Assembly: GCF_014873755.1 (NCBI RefSeq)
Contig: NZ_JADBEG010000001.1
Location: forward strand, 8,158,501 to 8,222,500
Direction: 5' to 3'
From: Amycolatopsis lexingtonensis
GTDB taxonomy: Bacteria > Actinomycetota > Actinomycetes > Mycobacteriales > Pseudonocardiaceae
DNA length: 64,000 bases
In this document: positions 36,853 through 44,227 of the stretch, one piece after another
Layout: each line of letters opens with the position of its first letter
How positions within the stretch are numbered: position 1 is the stretch's first letter
Notes under the pieces: model-generated
Seen by the model: the letters and a program-made list of their open reading frames with translations, nothing else
Told to the model about the DNA's origin: nothing
The model's database searches: none
Position numbers and translations under genes: made by a program

Positions 36853-37470
36853 TTGACCACACCACCGTCCGACGACAACCCGTTCCGGACGCCCGACTAC
36901 GCGACGCAGTACTCGCCGATGCCACCCGTTCAGGGGCAGCTGGCCATCCCGCACTGGTTCACCGTGAAGGTGCGGATCACGCTCGCCGCCTGCGTCGTGC
37001 TGGCGCTGGCCCTCGGCTCGCTGGCCGCGCTGGGCCTCAATTCGCTCGACGGCAGCGGCACACCGTCGGACGGCGACTGCCTGTACCTGACGCGGGAGAG
37101 CGGCGACCGGACCGCCTACCACCGCGTCGGCTGCGGCTCGGACAGCGCGACCTACAAGGTCGAAAACGCCTACCGCGGCGCCATCTCCTGCGCGTCCGGC
37201 GACTACGTGCGGTTCCGGCTCGGCTCCGGCTCCGGCCAGACGCTCTGCCTGGCGCTGAACGTCCGGTCCGGCGACTGCGTGCGCGGCATCGAGGACGAGA
37301 CGACCATCACCAAGGTGAGCTGCACCGACCCGGCGGCGCAGGACCGCGTCCAGGTCGTCTCCGGCTTCGGCGACGAAGACGCCTGCGGCGAGAACGCGGA
37401 CAAGGTCCTCATGTACCAGGGCCCGCCGCGGCGCACGGTCTGCCTGGTGAAGACCGGCGAGAACATCTAG
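36853..37470 (+). CDS. LppU-like single-pass membrane protein
   Basis: A 205-residue protein: a short cytosolic N-terminus (TTPPSDDNPFRTPDYATQY), one transmembrane helix (about residues 43-62, ITLAACVVLALALGSLAALG), and an extracellular domain with six Cys (GDCLYL, VGCGSD, ISCASGDYVRF, TLCLAL, SGDCVRG, VSCTDPA and more), likely disulphide-linked. The pattern fits the LppU/SCO3897 family. TTG 36853 is the start because GGAGGG lies 4 nt upstream; the longer frame reaches back into the XPB promoter. It shares CTAG with the convergent monooxygenase stop. Confidence 0.7.
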   Translation: MTTPPSDDNPFRTPDYATQYSPMPPVQGQLAIPHWFTVKVRITLAACVVLALALGSLAALGLNSLDGSGTPSDGDCLYLTRESGDRTAYHRVGCGSDSATYKVENAYRGAISCASGDYVRFRLGSGSGQTLCLALNVRSGDCVRGIEDETTITKVSCTDPAAQDRVQVVSGFGDEDACGENADKVLMYQGPPRRTVCLVKTGENI

Positions 37471-38852
37471 CCGAACCAGCGGCCCAGTTCGGCGGGGTCG
37501 ACGGCGTACCCGTCCGGGCGGACCAGCAGGAGCCGGCCGCGGTACTCGTCGTCGCCGGTGCTCGCGCGCACCCGGCGCACCTGCCCGGTGAAGCCCGCCG
37601 GGACCGGGTGGTCGCCGAGGTCGAGCAGCAGGCCGCGGCCGTCGCGCAGCAACTCCGAAAGCCGCGCCGGGCCGGCCGCCGTCGTCAGGTCGAGGTCCGG
37701 GACCCGGTGCGCGCCCGGGTAGCCGAGGCCCAGGCCGGACAGCAGCCCGCTGAAGTACCGGTTGCCGTCCGGCGTCCGCATCAGGTCGACGACGATCTCG
37801 CGCAGCGCCTCGACGTTCTCGCTCCGGTCCGGCGCGGTGAACACCCGCTGGGCCGCCGTGTGCCGCAGCACGCGTGCGGCCGCCGGGTGGCGCTCGGCGT
37901 GGTAGGTGTCCAGCAGCCCGGCCGGCGCCGTGCCGCGGACGGTCGCGGCCAGCTTCCAGCCGAGGTTCATCGCGTCCTGCACCCCGAGGTTGAGCCCCTG
38001 CCCGCCGAGCGGCGGGTGGATGTGCGCGGCGTCGCCGGCGAAGAGCACGCGGCCGTGCCGGTACCGCTCCAGCTGCCGCGTCGCGTCGTTGAACCGCGAA
38101 GCGCCGTACACCTCGCCCAGGCGCGTTTCGCTGCCGTAGAGGGCCGTGAGCGCTTCGGTCACTTCGGTGTCCGACACCGGTGCGTCGCGGCCGGGCTGCT
38201 TCGTCGCCGAGCCGAAGACGAACCGGTGGCCGCCGTCGCCGAGCGGGGTGAGCATCGCCCAGTAGCCGTTCGCCTGCCGGGTGACCTCGCTGAAGTGCGC
38301 GGCGCGGGCCGGGACGAGCGCGGACGCCGCGGCGAGCCGGACGTGCGCGAGCGTGGCGACGTAGGTCTCGGTGCGGCCGGGGAACGGCACCCCGAGCAGC
38401 CGCCGGACGGTGCTGTGCGCGCCGTCGCAGGCCACCAGCCAGCGGGCCCGGCGCCCGTCGACCGTGACACCCTCGTCGTCGGCCTCGACGGTGGTCACGT
38501 CGTGGCCGCGTTCGACGACCGCGCCGTGCTTCACGGCGTGCTCGGCCAGCACCGCCTCGACGTCGTCCTGGGTGCGGTTGAGCACCCGGGGGTGACGGGT
38601 CCGCCAGACGCTGTGGTCCAGCGCCACCGGGAGGCCGGCGAAGTGCCCGCTGGGGCCGTCCACCTCGGGGCCGGCGGGGTCGAGGCCGCGGAGTTCGAAC
38701 AGCTCGGCGGTCCGGGGCTGGAGCCCGACCGGCCGCGGGAGGCCGGGTCCGTCGCGGCGGTCCAGGACGGTCACCTCGACGCCGGCGATGGCGAGTTCGG
38801 CGGCGAGCAGCAGCCCGGTGGGGCCGGCTCCGGCGATCAGGACGTCGGTCAC
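37467..38852 (-). CDS. FAD-dependent aromatic monooxygenase (PheA/TfdB/Rox type)
   Basis: A 461-residue class A flavoprotein hydroxylase. It has the GxGxxG dinucleotide fold DVLIAGAGPTGLLLAAELA, the DG motif ARWLVACDGAHSTVRRLLG (about 145) and the GD motif RVLFAGDAAHIHPPLGGQGL with NLGVQDAMNLGWKLA (about 270). These enzymes hydroxylate phenolic or polyketide-type aromatics using NADPH and O2; relatives include antibiotic-inactivating monooxygenases. Substrate unknown. GTG start follows GAGGAG. Tandem 17-bp repeats upstream (38865-38898) suggest specific regulation. Confidence 0.88.
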   Translation of the reverse strand: MTDVLIAGAGPTGLLLAAELAIAGVEVTVLDRRDGPGLPRPVGLQPRTAELFELRGLDPAGPEVDGPSGHFAGLPVALDHSVWRTRHPRVLNRTQDDVEAVLAEHAVKHGAVVERGHDVTTVEADDEGVTVDGRRARWLVACDGAHSTVRRLLGVPFPGRTETYVATLAHVRLAAASALVPARAAHFSEVTRQANGYWAMLTPLGDGGHRFVFGSATKQPGRDAPVSDTEVTEALTALYGSETRLGEVYGASRFNDATRQLERYRHGRVLFAGDAAHIHPPLGGQGLNLGVQDAMNLGWKLAATVRGTAPAGLLDTYHAERHPAAARVLRHTAAQRVFTAPDRSENVEALREIVVDLMRTPDGNRYFSGLLSGLGLGYPGAHRVPDLDLTTAAGPARLSELLRDGRGLLLDLGDHPVPAGFTGQVRRVRASTGDDEYRGRLLLVRPDGYAVDPAELGRWFG

Positions 38853-38864
38853 TGCGCACTCCTC

Positions 38865-38898
38865 AAGTAGGCTGAGTGCAAAAGTAGACCAAGTGCAA
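38865..38898. promoter_or_regulatory. Two tandem 17-bp direct repeats upstream of the monooxygenase
   Basis: AAGTAGGCTGAGTGCAA (38865-38881) and AAGTAGACCAAGTGCAA (38882-38898) are adjacent and match at 14 of 17 positions. They lie 13-46 nt upstream of the monooxygenase start, overlapping where its promoter must be, and just beyond the stop of the upstream binding-protein gene. They look like paired operator half-sites in direct orientation, 1.6 helical turns apart. Confidence 0.6.
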
Positions 38899-38910
38899 GT
38901 TTGGTGGAAG

Positions 38911-39876
38911 CTAATAACCGTTCCGCTCGGGCAGCAGCGCCTGGACGTCCAGGCGGTTCGCCAGCAACCCCGAGTTGTGCATCAGGTCGGCCACCCGCTG
39001 CAGCCGGATGCCGTTGAGGGACGCCGGGTACGAGCCCAGGGAGATGAGCGCGGCCGTCGTCGAGTCGATGTCGGAGAACTTCGGGAGCGCGTCGCGGACC
39101 ACCGCCGGGTCGGTCGCGCTCTGCTGGGCCGCGCCCAGCGCCGTCCGGAACGCCGCCAGGGTGCGGGGATTGGCCTGCGCGAACGGCTTCGCCGAGGCAT
39201 AGCCGGACAGCGGGAAGTCGAGGGTCGAGCCGCGGGCGCCGTCGGCCAGGATGTGCGCGCCCAGGTCCTTCTCGGCGCGGGTGATGTACGGCTCGACCAT
39301 CAGCGCCGCGTCCGCGTCCCCGGCCTGGAGCGCCTGCGGCATCCCGTCGAACGCCACCTGCCGGAACTTGATCTTCGCCCCGTCGACGCCCGCCGTGACC
39401 AGCACCGACCGCGCGACGAGCGCGCCGATGTCGTCGAGCATGTTGACCGCGATCTCGGGCGACTTCTTCGCCGTCGGCACGGTGTAGTCGGAGCCGGGCA
39501 GGGTGACCAGCGCCATCGTGTTGGGCCCGGCCGTGTAGGCCTCGCCCTGCAGCTGCAACGCCGACCCGCCGGCCGCCGCGCGGAACATCGCGATGTCGGA
39601 GGCGAAGGTGACGTCGAGGTCGCCGGCGGCCACCTTGGCCAGCCCGTCGTCCGCGCCGAGTTCCACCAGCTGGACGTTCAGCCCGCCGGCGCCGAACTTC
39701 CCGCTCGCCACGGCGATCCGCAGCGGGGCCGTGTCGATGGCGTTGCCCACACCGACGCGCAGCGTGGTCCGTTCCAGCGGTGGCGGGGACGCCGGGGTGC
39801 CCGAAGAGAACACGCTGCACCCGGCGGTCGCCAGAAGCGCCACCACCAGCGGAATCGTCCGTCCGCGTCTGATCAT
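38911..39876 (-). CDS. Orphan NitT/TauT-type substrate-binding lipoprotein
   Basis: A 321-residue periplasmic-type binding protein anchored as a lipoprotein: basic start, hydrophobic TIPLVVALLATAGC with lipobox LATAGC (Cys about 20). The mature part begins TTLRVGVGNAIDTAPLRIAV, typical of NMT1/nitrate-sulfonate-taurine receptors, and PEIAVNMLDDIG and DADAALMVEPYITRAE fit the fold. No permease or ATPase is adjacent. It is divergent from a NIT-domain histidine kinase across a 28-bp inverted repeat, so it may present a ligand for sensing rather than import. Paralogous to the proteins at 49119 and 52656. Confidence 0.85.
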   Translation of the reverse strand: MIRRGRTIPLVVALLATAGCSVFSSGTPASPPPLERTTLRVGVGNAIDTAPLRIAVASGKFGAGGLNVQLVELGADDGLAKVAAGDLDVTFASDIAMFRAAAGGSALQLQGEAYTAGPNTMALVTLPGSDYTVPTAKKSPEIAVNMLDDIGALVARSVLVTAGVDGAKIKFRQVAFDGMPQALQAGDADAALMVEPYITRAEKDLGAHILADGARGSTLDFPLSGYASAKPFAQANPRTLAAFRTALGAAQQSATDPAVVRDALPKFSDIDSTTAALISLGSYPASLNGIRLQRVADLMHNSGLLANRLDVQALLPERNGY

Positions 39877-39914
39877 GAACCTTCACCTACCGCGAGAATC
39901 TGGTTCTCGTGCTG

Positions 39915-39942
39915 GATCGTATGGTCCGCGCCCCATACGATC
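39915..39942. promoter_or_regulatory. 28-bp inverted repeat between binding protein and NIT kinase
   Basis: GATCGTATGG (39915-39924), 8-nt spacer, CCATACGATC (39933-39942): perfect 10-bp arms. It lies 39 nt upstream of the binding-protein ATG and 120 nt upstream of the kinase GTG, in the shared regulatory gap. Size and symmetry fit a dimeric repressor operator acting on the leftward gene and possibly both. Confidence 0.65.
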
Positions 39943-40062
39943 GCGGGCAGGGCCGGATCGCGCCAGCGCGGCTTTCGGATCTCCACGGTGCGGGCTACCG
40001 TTCAGTAGGTTCGAGTGTTGTCAGATCCGCGGGGTCCCACCCGCGGTGGAAAAGGAAACCAG

Positions 40063-42804
40063 GTGACCCGTCGCGACAAGCGTCCCCGCAAGGGCGGCGA
40101 CGCGGCGGATCCGCGTCCGGCCGGCGGCCGCTGGCGGTTGCGGAACTGGCGACTCGGCACGAAGCTCTTCGCCGTCCTGCTGATCCCGGCGCTCGCCGTG
40201 ATCGCGCTCGTCGGCCTGCGGATCAGCTCCGACCTGCGTGACGCGCGGCAGCTCGCCGAGTTCGCCACCCGCGGCCGCGTCGACAGCACCGTCGCCGAAG
40301 CCGTCCACGAACTGCAGCGCGAGCGCGACCTCACCGTCCGGTTCGTCGCACAGAACCGGCAGGGCGACACCGCCGACCTCACCGCCCAGCGCAACCGCGT
40401 CGACCAGGCCATCGGCACCTTCGAGCGGACGCTCGCCGACAGCAAGCCGCGGCTCGACGCGAAGGCCGCGGAGAGCCTGCAGCAGACCGACGACCGGCTG
40501 CGCGTGCTCGGCGGCCTCCGGTTCTCCGCGGAACACTCGGCGTTCCCCGCGGACGCCGTCCTGCGCTCCTACAGCGAGCTGATCTCCGGCCTGCTCGACA
40601 TCAGCGACTCGGCCGCCGCCGACGTCTCCGACCCCGAACTCGCGCGGCTGCGGCTGGCGGGCAACGCGCTGGCCCGGATCAAGGACCAGATGTCGGTCAA
40701 GCGGGCGGTGCTGGGCGAGGCGCTCGCCGTGGGCACGCTCGACCGCGACCGCACGCGCGCCCTGCTCGGCGCGGAAGCCGAGCTGGCCGCCGCGCGCAAC
40801 GACTACCGCACCTTCGCGACGCCCGACCAGCAGCGGATGTTCGACGACACGGTGATCGGCCTGGTCGTCGACATCGGCAACGACATGGTCGAGTCCGCGC
40901 TCACCCGCACCGAGAACAACCAGAACCTCTCGGGCCTCGACCCGAACCAGTGGGACACCTCGGCGACCCACACGGTGAACCTCACCCACCAGGTGCAGCA
41001 GGCGCTGCTGGTCCAGTTGCAGGAACGCACCGACGCGCTGGCGGCGCAGGCCCGCACGGCGGCGCTCTGGGACGGCGGCGTGGTGCTCGGCGTCCTCCTC
41101 GTCGCGGGCGTGCTGTCGGTGGTCATCGCGCGGTCCTTGTTGCGCCCCTTGCGGATCCTGCGCCGGACGGCGCTCGAGGTGGCCGAGCACCGGCTGCCCG
41201 CGGCCGTGCAGAACCTGCTCACCGATCCCGAGCCCGCCCCGGAGAACCTGCGGAAACGGCTCGCGGTCGCGCCCGTGCCGGTGTTCACCCGCGAAGAGGT
41301 GGGCCAGGTGGCGCGTGCGTTCGACGCGGTGCACGGCGAAGCCGTCCGGCTCGCCGGCGAGCAGGCGATGCTGCGCGAGAACGTCAACGCGATGTTCGTC
41401 AACCTGTCGCAGCGGAGCCAGGACCTCGTCGAGCGGCAGCTGTCGGTGCTCGACCGGATGGAGGCCGACGAGCAGGACCCTGACACCCTCGCCGGGCTGT
41501 TCGAGCTCGACCACCTCGCCACGCGGATGCGGCGCAACAGCGAGAACCTGCTGGTGCTCTCCGGCCACGACTCCGCGCGCGAGGACGCCGGCGCGGTCTC
41601 GGCGGACGAGATCGTCGGCGCCGCGCTTTCGGAGGTCGAGCACTACCAGCGGATCGAGCTCGGCCCGGCGCCGCAGCTCGCGGTGCGCGGCGAGGCCGTC
41701 AACGACCTCGTGCACGTCGTCTCGGAGCTGCTGGAGAACGCGACCCGCTACTCCGGCGACGAGCCGGTCACCGTGTCCAGCGCCGAAACCCACGACGGCG
41801 ACTGGCAGATCGAGATCATCGACCACGGCGCCGGCATGCCGCAGGCGGAGATCGACCGCACCAACCTGCGGCTCGCGCACCCGCCGGACGTCGACGTCGA
41901 GGTGTCGCGCCGGATGGGGCTGTTCGTGGTGGCGACCCTGGCCACCCGGCACCACATCGACGTCAGCCTGAGCGCGGGCGCGGATTCCGGGCTGGTGGCG
42001 ACCGTGCTGGTGCCGTCGGCGCTGATCGTCGAGCTGCCGCCGATGCCGGCGCCGCCCCCGCCCGCCGAGCCGGCCGCGCAGCCTGAGCCCGAACTGCTGG
42101 CACCGCTCGCCCCGCTCACGCCGCCGGAACCCGAGCCGGAGCCGGAACCGGAAGAGCTGTCCCCGCCGTCGATCGAGGCGGGCCCGCCGCGCCGCGCGCC
42201 GGTGGTGGCCCGCGAACAGGCACCGGAATGGCCGGTGGCGGACGACGACAACCACCTCGACCTCGACGCGCCGACCGAGCGGATGCCGGCCTACCGCGAC
42301 GTCCTGTCCCGCTGGTTCGACGCGGCCGCGGCGCCCGAACAGCCGCGCCACCCGGTGGAACCGCGTCCGGTCGCCGAGGCGCCGCGTCCGGCCGAACCTG
42401 AGCCGCGGCACGCGCTCGCCGCGGCCCCGCCACCTCCGCCACCGCCGCCACTTTCACGTGAAAGTGGCGCTTTGCCGCGCAAAGCGGAGCTTTCACGTGA
42501 AAGCGCCGCGCCGAACCCGGACGACGAGGACACCGAACCGCAGCTGCGCCCGGTCTCGCCGCCGGCCGCGATCGAGCCCGAGTACGAGTGGCCGACCCCG
42601 GCCGAACTGGAACAGGAAGACGGCGCGGAGGACACGTGGCCGTTCCTCCAGACCGACGACGTGGCCGCCGGGCCGGGAGCGGTGCCGGAACAGCGGCCGA
42701 TACTCTCACTTTCCCCGGAAGCGGTGCGCGAGCGGATGACGAGCCTTCAAGGCGGCTTCCGGCGAGGGCGGCACGCGAGGGGAGACGACACCCGGAACCA
42801 GTGA
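40063..42804 (+). CDS. NIT-domain sensor histidine kinase (CvnA-like, orphan)
   Basis: A 913-residue membrane kinase: TM1 about 33-52, an extracellular nitrate/nitrite-sensing NIT domain about 55-320 (ELQRERDLTVRFVAQNR is its hallmark), TM2 about 333-357, HAMP, and a kinase core. The kinase core has [20 protein letters not shown] (phospho-acceptor-like His), N-box ELLENATRYSGDEP, G1 DHGAGMPQAEID and RRMGLFVVATLA. Residues ~665-913 are a Pro/Glu-rich disordered tail ending in basic GGFRRGRHARG. It resembles conservon CvnA but lacks adjacent B, C and D genes; cutC follows after 13 nt. GTG 40063 follows AAGGAAACC. Confidence 0.88.
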   Translation: MTRRDKRPRKGGDAADPRPAGGRWRLRNWRLGTKLFAVLLIPALAVIALVGLRISSDLRDARQLAEFATRGRVDSTVAEAVHELQRERDLTVRFVAQNRQGDTADLTAQRNRVDQAIGTFERTLADSKPRLDAKAAESLQQTDDRLRVLGGLRFSAEHSAFPADAVLRSYSELISGLLDISDSAAADVSDPELARLRLAGNALARIKDQMSVKRAVLGEALAVGTLDRDRTRALLGAEAELAAARNDYRTFATPDQQRMFDDTVIGLVVDIGNDMVESALTRTENNQNLSGLDPNQWDTSATHTVNLTHQVQQALLVQLQERTDALAAQARTAALWDGGVVLGVLLVAGVLSVVIARSLLRPLRILRRTALEVAEHRLPAAVQNLLTDPEPAPENLRKRLAVAPVPVFTREEVGQVARAFDAVHGEAVRLAGEQAMLRENVNAMFVNLSQRSQDLVERQLSVLDRMEADEQDPDTLAGLFELDHLATRMRRNSENLLVLSGHDSAREDAGAVSADEIVGAALSEVEHYQRIELGPAPQLAVRGEAVNDLVHVVSELLENATRYSGDEPVTVSSAETHDGDWQIEIIDHGAGMPQAEIDRTNLRLAHPPDVDVEVSRRMGLFVVATLATRHHIDVSLSAGADSGLVATVLVPSALIVELPPMPAPPPPAEPAAQPEPELLAPLAPLTPPEPEPEPEPEELSPPSIEAGPPRRAPVVAREQAPEWPVADDDNHLDLDAPTERMPAYRDVLSRWFDAAAAPEQPRHPVEPRPVAEAPRPAEPEPRHALAAAPPPPPPPPLSRESGALPRKAELSRESAAPNPDDEDTEPQLRPVSPPAAIEPEYEWPTPAELEQEDGAEDTWPFLQTDDVAAGPGAVPEQRPILSLSPEAVRERMTSLQGGFRRGRHARGDDTRNQ
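42446..42504. repeat. Palindromic cluster inside the kinase coding sequence
   Basis: Three palindromes in 59 nt: a perfect 24-bp one (42446-42469, CGCCACTTTCAC and its complement), GCTTTGC-CGC-GCAAAGC (42469-42485), and GCTTTCACGTGAAAGC (42489-42504). The core CTTTCACGTGAAAG occurs twice. The frame stays open and encodes the repeated LSRES in the disordered tail, so the element is tolerated there. It looks like an inserted short palindromic element. Confidence 0.75.
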
Positions 42805-42817
42805 AACGGATTGAGGC

Positions 42818-43495
42818 ATGAGCTCGAAGACGCCCCTGCTGGAAGTGATCGCGCTGGACGCGGCGGACGCCGAAGGCGCGCAGGCGGGCGGGGCCGACCG
42901 CCTCGAACTGGTCGCTGACATGGCGCAGGACGGCCTCACGCCGTCGCTCGAAACGCTCCGGGACGTGCAGTCGGCGACCGACCTCCCGGTCCGGGTCATG
43001 CTGCGGGACAACGGTTCCTTCGCCGTCGGCGACCTCGAAGGGCTGCGCGCGGACACCGCCCGGCTGATCGACGCGGGCGCGCGCGAGTTCGTCTTCGGCT
43101 TCCTCACCGTCGACAGCGAGATCGACGTGGACGCCTGCGAAGCGCTGATCAAGGAGATCGACGGCCTGCCGTGGACGTTCCACCGCGCCATCGACCGGAC
43201 GCGCGACCCGCTGCGCGCGTACGACCAGCTGGCGGCGCTCGGCTGCGACACGGTCCTCGCCGCCGGCCACCCGAACGGCGTCGCGAGCGGGCTTTCGGTG
43301 CTGCAGCGGCTGGCGCAGCGGGAGAGCGGGCCGGAGTTGCTCGTGGGCGGCGGTTTGCGGGCGCAGCAGGTGCACCTGTTGCGCGCCGGCGGGGTGCGCG
43401 GGTTCCATGTCGGGAGCGCCGTGCGGCCGGGCGGGTGGCAGGCGCCGGTGGACGCGGAAACCGTGCGCCACTGGGTGGATCTCGTCAAATCCTGA
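42818..43495 (+). CDS. cutC: CutC family protein
   Basis: A 225-residue TIM-barrel CutC protein, annotated for copper homeostasis though the activity is unsettled. Family features are LLEVIALDAADAEGAQAGGA, DRLELVADMAQDGLTPS, VRVMLRDNGSFAV, FVFGFLTVDSEIDVDACEAL, WTFHRAIDRTRDPL and LLVGGGLRAQQVHLLRAGG. Length is slightly shorter than the E. coli protein (248). It starts 13 nt after the NIT kinase and is probably co-transcribed. Confidence 0.93.
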   Translation: MSSKTPLLEVIALDAADAEGAQAGGADRLELVADMAQDGLTPSLETLRDVQSATDLPVRVMLRDNGSFAVGDLEGLRADTARLIDAGAREFVFGFLTVDSEIDVDACEALIKEIDGLPWTFHRAIDRTRDPLRAYDQLAALGCDTVLAAGHPNGVASGLSVLQRLAQRESGPELLVGGGLRAQQVHLLRAGGVRGFHVGSAVRPGGWQAPVDAETVRHWVDLVKS

Positions 43496-43815
43496 TCCAC
43501 TGCGAAACCCGCACGCGGGCCACGGCTCCGTTCGGGAATCCGCAGCCGTTCATACCGGTATTCGATTTCCTTGAATCGGCGAAATGAAATTGCATTCGGC
43601 GTTTGCGAATGCCGGTTCTTCGCGGGTTGTGCAGCTGCACGTGCACTGGTGCGGTTGGGCTGCTTGGGGGCTGAAGCTGTGGCAGCCGCTGGCTATCGTG
43701 GTTCTGACGTGGCAAAACGGTCGCGGGTGCCCGATGGGCCGCGACCGGAGACGGGCGGTTCGCGGTCCGCCCGGATAGTGTCGGGAATTGTTCGGCCAGT
43801 ACAGGAGGCGGCGCT
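43496..43815 (+). other. Gap with no supported gene
   Basis: This 320-nt stretch is noticeably less GC-rich in its first half (43555-43620) than its surroundings. TATCGT near 43692 lies just before an in-frame GTG at 43708 that opens a 69-codon frame to 43915 (VAKRSRVPDGPRPETGG...), which could be a leaderless small gene but has no recognisable similarity. I see no convincing gene or terminator. Confidence 0.3.
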
Positions 43816-43971
43816 GTGGGCGCGCGTATTCGGTTCGTGGTCAATTCGATGCGGGGCCATCGGGAAACCAGGATGGCGACCATCAGGTGGATTTCCGCCG
43901 CCCGCGAACGGCTGAATCCCCGCGGGTATCGCGCGAGTGCTTCCCTGACGGACCGGAAGGCCGAATCATGA
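43816..43971 (+). CDS. 51-residue basic protein, possible remnant of a regulator N-terminus
   Basis: GTG at 43816 follows AGGAGG with 7-nt spacing, a near-ideal ribosome-binding site. The product begins MGARIRFVVNSMRGHRETRM and continues ATIRWISAARERLNPRGYRA; it is strongly basic. 'IR..RERL' resembles the first residues of actinobacterial HTH/TPR regulators, but no helix-turn-helix follows before the stop, which overlaps the next start as ATGA. It could be a genuine small gene or the eroded beginning of the regulator whose TPR part lies at 44228-45190. Confidence 0.45.
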   Translation: MGARIRFVVNSMRGHRETRMATIRWISAARERLNPRGYRASASLTDRKAES

Positions 43972-44180
43972 CCGGCGCGCTACCGCGTCAACGCGGACCC
44001 GAAACCTCCGAAGACGAGTTCGCCCGACTGGGGCTCGGCGGCTCGCTCGCCCTCACCGGCCTCCTGGCCGCTGTCAAGATCGCGGAAACCGCCACCGGCG
44101 TGGTGTTGACCGCCACCGGGGTGCTGCCCGGTGCCAACACCCCGAAGGAGAAGGCACCGGCCTGGCCCGGCGGGGAATGA
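43968..44180 (+). CDS. 70-residue protein with one hydrophobic segment
   Basis: ATG 43968 follows GGAAGG and overlaps the previous stop. The sequence has TSEDEFARLGLGGSLALTGL, then LAAVKIAETATGVVLTATGV and a polar tail. The 'EF.RLGLGGSLALTG' part resembles the hydrophobic hinge found between the HTH and TPR halves of single-chain actinobacterial regulators. Its TGA (44178-44180) overlaps an in-frame ATG of the downstream TPR gene. Function unknown; see the separate finding on a possible split regulator. Confidence 0.5.
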   Translation: MTGALPRQRGPETSEDEFARLGLGGSLALTGLLAAVKIAETATGVVLTATGVLPGANTPKEKAPAWPGGE

Positions 44181-44227
44181 CCAGGGGGCTGCCCGAAGCG
44201 GCGGCTCTCTTCGGACGGAGGGCCGCC

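Noticed and set aside
42116..43471. Minus-strand frame of about 450 codons across the kinase tail and cutC
   Set aside because: Antisense to two supported genes; no family features.
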